A stretch of DNA of 17,437 nucleotides from an uncultured Brevibacterium sp. (GTDB lineage: Bacteria > Actinomycetota > Actinomycetes > Actinomycetales > Brevibacteriaceae), in the NCBI GenBank assembly GCA_902489185.1, contig CABTZC010000013.1, positions 1 to 17,437 on the forward strand, given 5' to 3'. Positions within the stretch are counted from its first letter, which is position 1. Each line of letters starts with the position of its first letter. This document shows, one piece after another, positions 1 through 6,532 of the stretch. Below the pieces are notes generated by a model. It searched no databases, was not told the origin of the DNA, and worked only from the letters and a program-made list of their open reading frames with translations. The position numbers and the translations under genes are program-made.

Positions 1-2
1 AC

Positions 3-629
3 GGTCTCGATGCCGCAAACGCTCCTGAAGACGGCGAAGCTGCCAACCTGACCGTCGACCAGATCGCGCAACGCACTGTTGCTGTTGCCGACTCACTCGG
101 TGCCCAAAAATTCTTCTACGCCGGGTGCTCAATCTCTGGGGGAGTAGCCCAGATTCTGGCACTCGACCACGCTGACCGTGTCGAACGCGTAGCGGCGGTC
201 TGCACAGCCCCCAAATTCGGTGAACCTGAATCTTGGCACGACCGAATCGCTACAGTCCGCGAAGACGGTACCCGTTCCCTTCTCCCGGACACGGCAGACC
301 GGTGGTTCGCAGCGGGATTCCTCGACGATGACATCGCGGCCGGTCACATGGTCCTCGAAGACATGGCAACCACCTCGGACCAGGCCTATATTGCATGCTG
401 TGCGGCCCTTGCAACGTACGACATCACCGACCGCGTGAGCAACATCGACGTTCCCATCTTGTACATGGCTGGAGCGCAAGATTACGGCAATGATCCGGAC
501 TCCATGCGTGAACTCTCACGTCAAACATCAGAGGGCGCATTCGCGGTCATTCCCGATGCAGCCCACATCGTCATGGTTGAACACCCGGACCTCGTCGCCG
601 ATCACTTAGCGTCGTTCATGGGCTCTTGA
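3..629 (+). CDS. Alpha/beta hydrolase, 3-oxoadipate enol-lactonase-like (5' end missing)
   Basis: The reading frame is open from the window edge to the TGA at 627-629, so the N-terminus is missing; about 208 residues are visible. It reads as an alpha/beta-hydrolase-fold enzyme. A nucleophile elbow G-C-S-I-S-G-G has its serine codon at 129-131. A late acidic residue sits in the strand LYMAGAQD, and a C-terminal histidine in DAAHIVMVEHP completes a plausible Ser-Asp-His triad. The spacing and the AAH...EHP ending resemble PcaD-type enol-lactonases and related small esterases, but the substrate cannot be read from the sequence. The fifth elbow position is Ser instead of the usual Gly. The 3' end overlaps the convergent SMR gene by 28 bases. 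The fold is confident; the specific reaction is a guess. Confidence 0.8.
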   Translation, partial: GLDAANAPEDGEAANLTVDQIAQRTVAVADSLGAQKFFYAGCSISGGVAQILALDHADRVERVAAVCTAPKFGEPESWHDRIATVREDGTRSLLPDTADRWFAAGFLDDDIAAGHMVLEDMATTSDQAYIACCAALATYDITDRVSNIDVPILYMAGAQDYGNDPDSMRELSRQTSEGAFAVIPDAAHIVMVEHPDLVADHLASFMGS

Positions 630-955
630 GAAGGTTTGGGCGCGGTCTTTGACGGTCGCGAGGCCAACTGCAGGCCCACAACACCGGCAATGATCGCTAC
701 CAGGCACACGATTGTTCCGGGGCCAAACGGTTCACCTCGGAACGCCGCCCACACCGCGGTTGTTGCCGCTCCAACACCCGACCACACGGCATACGACGTC
801 CCCATGGGAATCGTGCGCATGGCGTAGCTTAAACCGGCAAGGGACGAGCACAGCCCAGTCACGAACCACACCGGGGCACAGGGAAGATCACCTGCCAGGG
901 CGTGCGCCCACACCGCTTCAAGCGCACCGCTGACAATGAGAATGAGCCAACTCAT
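602..955 (-). CDS. SMR family small multidrug/cation efflux subunit (second of pair)
   Basis: This encodes 117 residues with four predicted membrane helices, the size of small multidrug resistance (SMR) proteins. The membrane-embedded glutamate is E13 in the N-terminal motif SGALEAVWAHALA, the residue that binds substrate and protons in this family. The family motif SYAVWSGVGAA is also present. I chose the ATG at 955 because it gives the family's MSW start; the 16 residues upstream are Cys-rich and unlike the family. The ATG overlaps the TGA of the preceding SMR gene as ATGA, so translation is probably coupled and the two likely form a heterodimer. The first loop has no Lys or Arg while the tail has four (SRPSKTAPKPSQEPMNDAK), predicting N-in/C-in. 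The LK motif of guanidinium exporters is absent, so the substrate is open. Confidence 0.88.
   Translation of the reverse strand: MSWLILIVSGALEAVWAHALAGDLPCAPVWFVTGLCSSLAGLSYAMRTIPMGTSYAVWSGVGAATTAVWAAFRGEPFGPGTIVCLVAIIAGVVGLQLASRPSKTAPKPSQEPMNDAK
668..690. repeat. 23-bp direct repeat, copy 1 (inside downstream SMR gene)
   Basis: These 23 bases are identical to positions 964-986. On the minus strand both copies encode A-G-V-V-G-L-Q in the fourth membrane helix of an SMR protein. The nucleotide identity is a remnant of gene duplication or of later conversion between the two genes. Confidence 0.85.
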
Positions 956-1263
956 GCCATCACCTGCAGGCCCACAACACCGGCAACCACAAGAAACACA
1001 CATACCAAACGAAGCAAGGTGGGCTTTTCATGGCCGCGCACAAAAGACACAACAACCGTGGTGACAGCACCGGCACCAATCCACACCGCGTACCCCACAC
1101 CAACGGGGATTGCGCGCAGTGCCAGTGCAAGACCGCCCATCGACACAACGCCCCCGATCACAAAAATCACGGTTCGGAGCCACAACGTCATGGAACGGCC
1201 AGCCAGGGCATATGCCCACACAACTTCAAACATCCCAGAAATTACAAGAATTACCCACGCCAG
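952..1263 (-). CDS. SMR family small multidrug/cation efflux subunit (first of pair), probable CTG start
   Basis: This encodes a four-helix SMR protein of 103 residues if it starts at the CTG at 1263. The first in-frame ATG, at 1233, would cut into helix 1 and remove the conserved aromatic position before the active-site glutamate. Starting at CTG gives (M)AWVILVISGMFEVVWAYALA, which aligns residue for residue with its partner. AGGGAG at 1278-1273 sits nine bases upstream, and an in-frame TGA at 1272-1270 rules out a longer protein. The helix-3 motif GYAVWIGAG is present. The loops on one side carry five to six Arg/Lys (GRSMTLWLR and RGHEKPTLLR), predicting N-out/C-out, opposite to the partner. 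Its TGA overlaps the partner's ATG. It is divergent from the metallo-hydrolase gene at 1325. An antiparallel heterodimeric exporter is the likely product. Confidence 0.85.
   Translation of the reverse strand: MAWVILVISGMFEVVWAYALAGRSMTLWLRTVIFVIGGVVSMGGLALALRAIPVGVGYAVWIGAGAVTTVVVSFVRGHEKPTLLRLVCVFLVVAGVVGLQVMA
964..986. repeat. 23-bp direct repeat, copy 2 (inside upstream SMR gene)
   Basis: This is identical to 668-690, 296 bases away, and in the same relative place at the 3' end of the paralogous gene. Recombination between the copies would delete one gene-length unit in frame. Confidence 0.85.
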
Positions 1264-1272
1264 GCTGAATCA

Positions 1273-1278
1273 CTCCCT
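1273..1278 (-). promoter_or_regulatory. Ribosome binding site supporting a CTG start
   Basis: On the minus strand AGGGAG lies nine bases before the CTG at 1263-1261. No ATG, GTG or TTG in the correct frame lies between the upstream TGA and this point, so this site decides the start of the first SMR gene. Confidence 0.55.
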
Positions 1279-1324
1279 GGTTCAAGATTAGGGTTGAGAA
1301 TGAACGTTTTACAAAGGAGGCCGT

Positions 1325-1966
1325 ATGGAAACGCTCGAACTCAACGACGTGACAGTTCGTTGGATATCCGTGTCAGACATGGAAAACAACGTCTACCTCA
1401 TTACTTCGAAGAAGACTGACAAGCAGGTGCTCATCGACGCAGCGAATGACACTGCTCAGATCGAAAAGCTTGTGAAGCAACACGGTAACGGCAAGATCGA
1501 AGCCGTCCTCACCACCCACAGCCACCCAGACCACATCCAATCTCTGGCTGACATTGCACGTATCTTTGAAGCGCGGACTCTCGCTGGACTGTACGACGTA
1601 ACGGAAATCGAAAGCCAGACCGGGATCGAAATCGACGAACAGCTTGCCAACGACGACATGATCGAGTTCGACGGTTTCCGGTTGCGTGCGGTCCACCTCA
1701 AAGGCCACACCCCAGGTTCGATCGCGTACATCTTGCGTGACTATCCAGGTGAACAGCGCTTCATCTTCAGCGGTGACTCGCTCTTCCCAGGCGGGCCAGG
1801 AAAAACCACCAACCCTGAAGACTTCACGCAGCTGATGAACGACCTCGAAACCCGCATTTTTGGACCTTTTGCCGATGACACGGTCGTTCTTCCTGGGCAC
1901 GGCGCTCGAACTGAACTGGGTACAGAGCGTCCGCACCTGGACGAGTGGCGCCAGCGCGGATGGTGA
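1325..1966 (+). CDS. Metallo-beta-lactamase-fold hydrolase (glyoxalase II-like)
   Basis: This 213-residue protein has all metal-ligand motifs of the MBL fold in order: THSHPDH (H65, H67, D69, H70), GHTPGS (H128), FSGDSLF (D151) and PGHG (H192). That set predicts a two-zinc hydrolase of the small cytoplasmic glyoxalase II-like class, which usually cleaves thioesters or related compounds. The long C-terminal substrate domain of classical glyoxalase II is missing. In a mycothiol-using organism the physiological thiol could be mycothiol, but that is inference. AAAGGAGG at 1313-1320 lies four bases before the ATG, a strong start. The gene is divergent from the SMR pair and its end overlaps the start of the next gene. 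No signal peptide is seen. Confidence 0.9.
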   Translation: METLELNDVTVRWISVSDMENNVYLITSKKTDKQVLIDAANDTAQIEKLVKQHGNGKIEAVLTTHSHPDHIQSLADIARIFEARTLAGLYDVTEIESQTGIEIDEQLANDDMIEFDGFRLRAVHLKGHTPGSIAYILRDYPGEQRFIFSGDSLFPGGPGKTTNPEDFTQLMNDLETRIFGPFADDTVVLPGHGARTELGTERPHLDEWRQRGW

Positions 1967-2487
1967 CTCGACTCCAACTGGGAAGCATGCGCTGGACGTG
2001 GCTCATCACCAGTGCGGTGGTGGTTGTTGCGGTGGGCTCAATTCTGTGGCAAGAATTTTCCGTCCGAGGTGTCGCCCTGTGCGGTCTGCCGGCCCTGTTT
2101 GCGTGTGGCGCGTGGATTTTCTACGGGCGTCCTCACGTAACGTTGACCGACACTGGGGTGCGCGTTACCAACCCAGTGCGGAGCACTCAAGTTGATTCGA
2201 CCTCGGTCACGTCGGTTGACACCACGTACGGACTGCAACTGCGCTGTTCTGGTAAGAAGATCAATGCGTGGGCGCTTACCGACATGGGATCCAAGAAGGC
2301 CCGGGCTGAGCGCGCATCGGGTGTGGCACCAGCACTTCCCGAAATCGAAATGGTCACATCTCACCTCACCAATGTGAGGCAGGGTAAGGAGGAAACTCCG
2401 CCACCTCAGGAGAAAGTCGATGTGCTTCCGCTTCTGTTGATAAGCGTTTCGCTCGCGTGGTTTGTGTGGGGGATGACCGCTCTGTAA
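1960..2487 (+). CDS. Membrane protein with PH-like domain
   Basis: This protein has about 175 residues. Two adjacent hydrophobic helices (residues 12-30 and 37-55) form an N-terminal hairpin. A beta-rich soluble stretch follows, from GRPHVTLTDTGVRV to KINAWAL (about 57-107), and it resembles the PH-like domain of small actinobacterial membrane proteins. A charged, proline-containing linker precedes one more helix at 155-173. Function is unknown. I placed the start at the ATG at 1960, which overlaps the TGA of the metallo-hydrolase gene. The GTG at 1963 and ATGs at 1945 and 1987 are alternatives, and none has a strong ribosome site. The overlap suggests coupled translation with the hydrolase. 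A long hairpin follows the stop codon. Confidence 0.75.
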   Translation: MVTRLQLGSMRWTWLITSAVVVVAVGSILWQEFSVRGVALCGLPALFACGAWIFYGRPHVTLTDTGVRVTNPVRSTQVDSTSVTSVDTTYGLQLRCSGKKINAWALTDMGSKKARAERASGVAPALPEIEMVTSHLTNVRQGKEETPPPQEKVDVLPLLLISVSLAWFVWGMTAL

Positions 2488-2509
2488 CGAATGACCCGCT
2501 CGACAAAAC

Positions 2510-2542
2510 ACGTATGGCCCGGAAAAGATCCGGGCCATACGT
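2510..2542. terminator. Bidirectional intrinsic terminator between convergent genes
   Basis: A perfect 14-bp stem (2510-2523 with 2529-2542, GC-rich core GGCCCGGA/TCCGGGCC) closes a five-base loop. On the minus strand the stem is followed by TGTTTTG, a short U-rich tract, so it should end the opp operon 13 bases after the oppF stop. On the plus strand it lies 22 bases after the PH-like gene and could serve that operon too, though the U-tract there is poor. Confidence 0.85.
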
Positions 2543-2555
2543 ATTGAGGTGGCTG

Positions 2556-3572
2556 TTACTCCACGCCAGGGTCGGTATTCGCGAAGTGGCACGCCGTCGC
2601 GTGCTTGACGCCGGAGTCTTCGCGGACCTTCAGTTCCGGCACTTCGGTGGCACAGATTTCCTGAGCCTTCCAGCAGCGTGTCCTGAAGCGGCATCCGCTT
2701 GGTGGGTTCGCCGGTGAAGGCGGGTCACCTTGCAGAACGATCTGCTTCTTGGTGTCACGTGCATCCGGGTCAGGCACCGGAACAGCAGACAGCAGAGCCT
2801 GCGTGTACGGGTGACCAGCATTTTCGTAAATGTCCGTTTCGTCACCGATCTCAGCGAAACGCCCCAGGTACATCACACCCACCCGATCAGAGATGTGGCG
2901 GACCACAGAAAGGTCGTGCGCGATGAAGATGTACGCCAGACCCAGCTCCTTTTGGAGCTTGCCCAACAGGTTCATCACCTGTGCCTGAATAGAGACGTCG
3001 AGCGCGGAAACCGGTTCGTCACAAATGATGATCTCCGGGTTGAGTGCCAAACCACGGGCGATCCCAATACGCTGACGCTGACCACCCGAGAACTGGTGTG
3101 GGTAGCGGTTGATGAGATCTGGGCTCAGTCCCACCAGTTCAAGCAGTTCACGCACGCGATCAGCTCGTTTGTTCTTTGGAACAACATCCGGGTGAATCTC
3201 GAGTGGCTCACCCACAATGTCACCCACGGTCATACGCGGGTTGAGCGACGTGTACGGGTCCTGGAACACAATCTGAACGTTTCGGCGCATCCGTTTAAGG
3301 CTGGCTCCTGAACGCCCAAAAACTGGTTCACCGCGGTAGAGAACCTCACCAGAAGTGGGCTTCTCTAGCCCCATGAGGAGGCGCGCCATGGTGGATTTTC
3401 CACAACCGGACTCACCCACAATACCCAGGGTTTCACCGGGGTACAGGTCGAACGAAACTCCGTCGACGGCTTTCACCGCGCCGTATTTGCGCTTAATGAC
3501 AGCACCCTTGGTGAGGGGGTAGTGCTTCGTGAGGTCGCGGACCTGCAGAATTGGCTCACTTTGCTGTGCCAT
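2556..3572 (-). CDS. oppF: Peptide ABC importer ATP-binding protein (OppF/DppF type)
   Basis: This 338-residue cytoplasmic ATPase of the peptide/nickel importer family powers transport through the OppB-OppC channel. It has Walker A GESGCGKS (53-60), Q-loop VFQD (Q104), signature SGGQR (162-166), Walker B IIICDEP (181-187) and switch His219. After the ATPase core comes the oligopeptide-transporter C-terminal region with HPYTQALL. It carries a cysteine set at C294, C300, C307 and C328, a pattern that binds an iron-sulfur cluster in some related importers. The first 17 bases overlap the end of oppD; GGAGG seven bases upstream of the ATG lies inside oppD. It is last in the operon, before the hairpin at 2510-2542. 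OppF rather than OppD is assigned from the insertion before Walker A and from gene order. Confidence 0.93.
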   Translation of the reverse strand: MAQQSEPILQVRDLTKHYPLTKGAVIKRKYGAVKAVDGVSFDLYPGETLGIVGESGCGKSTMARLLMGLEKPTSGEVLYRGEPVFGRSGASLKRMRRNVQIVFQDPYTSLNPRMTVGDIVGEPLEIHPDVVPKNKRADRVRELLELVGLSPDLINRYPHQFSGGQRQRIGIARGLALNPEIIICDEPVSALDVSIQAQVMNLLGKLQKELGLAYIFIAHDLSVVRHISDRVGVMYLGRFAEIGDETDIYENAGHPYTQALLSAVPVPDPDARDTKKQIVLQGDPPSPANPPSGCRFRTRCWKAQEICATEVPELKVREDSGVKHATACHFANTDPGVE

Positions 3573-4566
3573 TGAAAACCTCCTCAGCTCGGTGACACGT
3601 GACGAAGCGTCCCGGAACTATTTCTTGCTTAGTTGGACGTTCAGCTCGGCACTTATCCATTGCGTACGGGCACCGAGGTGCGAACTCACACCCAGAGGGC
3701 AACTGCAGAAGGTTAGGAGGTAGCCCCTTGATGGCGGCGAGGTCCTGCCCCTTCATGTCCACGCGGGGGATCGAGGCCAAAAGCCCTTCCGTGTACGGGT
3801 GGGCCGGCTGGCGGTAAATATCGTGAACCTCAGCGGATTCGACAATGCGACCGGCGTACATGACCGCGATCTTGTCGGCCACGTCAGCGACGACACCCAA
3901 ATCGTGCGTAATGAGCACCAGGCCCATACCGCGTTCTTCTTGCAGTTCTTTGAGCAGATCCATGATCTGCGCTTGAACTGTCACATCGAGTGCGGTCGTG
4001 GGCTCGTCAGCAATGAGGACATCGGGGTCGAGCGCAATCGACATTGCGATCATGATGCGCTGACGCATACCACCGGAGAACTGGTGTGGATAATCGCCCA
4101 CACGGTCAGCCGCGGCAGGAATACGCACACGCTTCATCAGCTCGATCGCGCGTTCGCGGGCGTCCTTACGGTTCATGCCCTTGCGCTTGCGCAACACCTC
4201 GGAGATCTGCCACCCAACCGGGAACAGCGGGTTGAGCGAGGACAAGGCATCCTGGAACACCATGGCAATGTTCTGCCCGCGGATTTTCCGACGGTCGTCC
4301 TTCGACATTTTCAGAACGTCACGCCCGCGGAACAGAACCTCACCGCCCGTCACAAAACCGGGAGGAGTGTCCAGGATTCCCATAATTGCTTGGGCAGTGA
4401 CAGATTTACCCGAGCCAGACTCACCTAGAACGGCGAGCGTCTCTCCTTCGTCAACCGAATAGTTCACACCGTTGACGGCTTTCACGACACCCTGTTGCGT
4501 ACGGAACTCAACCGTGAGGTTCCGTACGTCCAAGAGTGGCTGCTTTGCAGAGTCGTTGTTGTCCAT
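3556..4566 (-). CDS. oppD: Peptide ABC importer ATP-binding protein (OppD/DppD type)
   Basis: This 336-residue ATPase pairs with OppF to form the nucleotide-binding heterodimer. It has Walker A GESGSGKS (48-55), VFQD with Q105, signature SGGMRQR (164-170), Walker B VLIADEP (183-189) and switch His221. The C-terminal region contains HPYTEGLLASIP and the four cysteines C293, C299, C306 and C324, in the same spacing class as OppF. The ATG at 4566 follows GAGGT by five bases, and three bases separate it from the oppC stop, so the genes are tightly coupled. Both half-sites look catalytically intact, since neither protein has a substituted Walker B glutamate. Confidence 0.94.
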   Translation of the reverse strand: MDNNDSAKQPLLDVRNLTVEFRTQQGVVKAVNGVNYSVDEGETLAVLGESGSGKSVTAQAIMGILDTPPGFVTGGEVLFRGRDVLKMSKDDRRKIRGQNIAMVFQDALSSLNPLFPVGWQISEVLRKRKGMNRKDARERAIELMKRVRIPAAADRVGDYPHQFSGGMRQRIMIAMSIALDPDVLIADEPTTALDVTVQAQIMDLLKELQEERGMGLVLITHDLGVVADVADKIAVMYAGRIVESAEVHDIYRQPAHPYTEGLLASIPRVDMKGQDLAAIKGLPPNLLQLPSGCEFAPRCPYAMDKCRAERPTKQEIVPGRFVTCHRAEEVFNGTAK

Positions 4567-4569
4567 TCT

Positions 4570-5517
4570 TTACCTCGACTTTGGATCGAAAGCGTCGCGC
4601 ACAATGTCACCGAGCACAATGAACGAGAATACGCACAGGCTCAGAGCACCAGCTGGGAACAGCATCATGTGCGGAGCAACACGCATGTACGACTGTGAGT
4701 CCGAAATCATGATTCCCCATGACACGACGTTTCCTTGCAAACCGATACCCAGGAACGACAGGGTGGCTTCGGCCGCGATGTACACACCCAGGTTAATCGT
4801 TGCGATCACAATGACCGGACCAATGGCGTTAGGAATCACGTGCTTGAGCATCATGCGCCAGCCAGAAGCACCCAAAGCGCGGGCCGACTGCACGTAGTCC
4901 ATTTGAGCGACCTGCAAAACCGTGGACCGCATCATACGCATCAGACCTGGCCACCCGAAGAGAGCCAACGCGATGACAACCTTGAGGATCGTGATGAAGT
5001 ACGGAGTTTGCGGTGTGGTTGGGAAGGACACCAGGACCAAAAGTCCCGCCAGAAGCACAGGAATACCAGCAAAAATTTCACCCAAACGCGAAATGAGCAT
5101 GTCGGCGAAACTGCGGTAGTAACCGGCGATCGCACCCAACGTCACACCAATAGAGAGAACTCCAATCGAGGTGAGAATTCCCACCAGGATCGAGGCGCGA
5201 GCTCCGTGGATCGTACGTGCATACACATCGCAACCACGAACGTCGTAGCCAAAGATTGCCTCCGAGCTTGGTAGTTGCTTCGTGCGGAGAAGCGAACACT
5301 CATTGGGGTTCTTCGATGTGAAGAGCTCCGGAACGATTGCCATCACTACGAACAGCAACAAAACGCCTGCGGTGATCCAAAAGAGCGGCCGCTTGAACAT
5401 GGAGCGGAAAGCATCGCCGGTGAGCGAGGTTGCACGTGGCGCATCGCCACCGTCTGGCTTTACCGGGTCTTGTGTGGGTGCCGTTTCGGCAACTGTCAAA
5501 CTTTCTGGATTACTCAT
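4570..5517 (-). CDS. oppC: Peptide ABC importer permease (OppC/DppC type)
   Basis: This 315-residue inner-membrane permease has a long cytoplasmic N-tail rich in Pro, Asp and Ala (about 1-40), then the OppC-type N-terminal helix (about 47-64), an external loop and five further helices. The EAA coupling loop, contacted by the ATPases, spans about 207-235 (DYVQSARALGAS through HVIPNAIGP). I chose the ATG at 5517, which gives MSNPESL with AAGGA upstream. An upstream in-frame ATG at 5601 would add 28 residues lying wholly inside oppB. The start overlaps the oppB stop by eight bases. Two external-loop cysteines, C74 and C96, could form a disulfide. Confidence 0.93.
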   Translation of the reverse strand: MSNPESLTVAETAPTQDPVKPDGGDAPRATSLTGDAFRSMFKRPLFWITAGVLLLFVVMAIVPELFTSKNPNECSLLRTKQLPSSEAIFGYDVRGCDVYARTIHGARASILVGILTSIGVLSIGVTLGAIAGYYRSFADMLISRLGEIFAGIPVLLAGLLVLVSFPTTPQTPYFITILKVVIALALFGWPGLMRMMRSTVLQVAQMDYVQSARALGASGWRMMLKHVIPNAIGPVIVIATINLGVYIAAEATLSFLGIGLQGNVVSWGIMISDSQSYMRVAPHMMLFPAGALSLCVFSFIVLGDIVRDAFDPKSR

Positions 5518-6436
5518 ATCGGATCCTTGGGTCGAGCCATGCGTAAAGAACGTCAACGGCGAGGTTGACCAAGAGGTACACAAGGACGAAGAGGGCAACA
5601 ACGCTGGTCACAGTTTGTCCTTCGCGTCCGTTAAGCGCACCGAACACCATTCCACCGAGACCTGAAACGTTGAAAATACCTTCGGTGACAATTGCTCCAC
5701 CTAGAAGCGCACCGAAGTCGGTTCCGAGGAAGGTGACGACTGGCAACATCGAGTTACGGAGAACGTGGACGCCGACAACGCGAGTCTGAGTCAGACCCTT
5801 AGCAGTCGCTGCGCGGACATAGTCGGAGCGCATGTTTTCGGCAATGGAGTTACGAACGAGACGCGCAACATATGCAATCGACGCTGAGCCCAAAACAAAT
5901 CCGGGAAGAATGAGTTCGCTCCATTTGCCTTCTGGCGACGCGGTCGCAGGGAAGATCTGCCACTGCATACCCAAGTAGAGCTGAAGAACACGACCAATAA
6001 CGAACACCGGAATAGAAATAACGACAAGGGTCGAAACCAAGACCAAGCTGTCGATGAACTTTCCGCGACGCAATCCGGCCCACACACCGGCGGCGATGCC
6101 GATGATTGCCTCAAACGCGATTGCAATGATTGTCAAGCGGAAAGTGGTAGGAAACCGGTTCGCAATCTGATCAGTCACATCAATTCCGGAGAATGTGGTT
6201 CCAAAGTCTCCGGTGATGAGGTTGAGGAAATACTTTGCGTAACTAATGAGAAGCGGGTCGTCGAGGTTGTATTTGTCCCGCATCATTTGGACGTACGCTT
6301 CGGGGCATGCGCGTTCACCGCAACGCCCAACAAAGGGGTCTGATTGCAGACCCCACACCATGAGATAAATAAGAAATGTGGTGCCGATGACCACAGGAAT
6401 AATTTGTAAAATTCGGCGGATGACATATGCACCCAT
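5510..6436 (-). CDS. oppB: Peptide ABC importer permease (OppB/DppB type)
   Basis: This 308-residue permease partners OppC to form the channel. It begins with MGAYVIRRILQIIPVVIGTTF, the typical OppB first helix. A family-typical external segment FVGRCGERACPEAY follows, carrying C39 and C44. The EAA loop is at about 205-233 (DYVRAATAKGLTQTRV through RNSMLP). The C-terminal DVLYAWLDPRIRYE ending is characteristic. GGGAG lies six bases before the ATG at 6436. It is separated from oppA by 96 bases that contain a strong hairpin, so its expression may be lower than that of oppA. Confidence 0.94.
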   Translation of the reverse strand: MGAYVIRRILQIIPVVIGTTFLIYLMVWGLQSDPFVGRCGERACPEAYVQMMRDKYNLDDPLLISYAKYFLNLITGDFGTTFSGIDVTDQIANRFPTTFRLTIIAIAFEAIIGIAAGVWAGLRRGKFIDSLVLVSTLVVISIPVFVIGRVLQLYLGMQWQIFPATASPEGKWSELILPGFVLGSASIAYVARLVRNSIAENMRSDYVRAATAKGLTQTRVVGVHVLRNSMLPVVTFLGTDFGALLGGAIVTEGIFNVSGLGGMVFGALNGREGQTVTSVVALFVLVYLLVNLAVDVLYAWLDPRIRYE

Positions 6437-6467
6437 GAGTTACTCCCAAGAGTTGAACACCCACACA

Positions 6468-6498
6468 GGCGGGCAATAAGAATCTCTTATTGCCCGCC
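6468..6498 (-). terminator. Intercistronic stem-loop between oppA and oppB (attenuator or mRNA stabiliser)
   Basis: A perfect 14-bp stem (6468-6481 with 6485-6498) closes a three-base loop. On the minus strand it lies 35 bases after the oppA stop. What follows is TGTGTGGGTG, without a U-tract, so partial termination or protection of the oppA message from 3' decay is more likely than complete termination. This arrangement is common where a binding protein must outnumber its permeases. Confidence 0.8.
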
Positions 6499-6532
6499 GT
6501 GCGGAGTGTCCATCACGAATAGTGAATGGTTA

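Noticed and set aside
1285..1318. Possible minus-strand promoter for the SMR pair (TTGTAA, 18 bases, TAATCT)
   Set aside because: The match is partial and would put the RNA start at the ribosome site itself, so I do not annotate it.
1373..1936. 187-codon open frame antisense to the metallo-hydrolase
   Set aside because: The plus-strand gene has all metal-ligand motifs and a strong ribosome site; the antisense frame has neither.
2730..3311. 193-codon open frame on the plus strand inside oppF
   Set aside because: It is antisense to an intact ATPase with all motifs; its His/Val/Asn-rich composition is that of a shadow frame.
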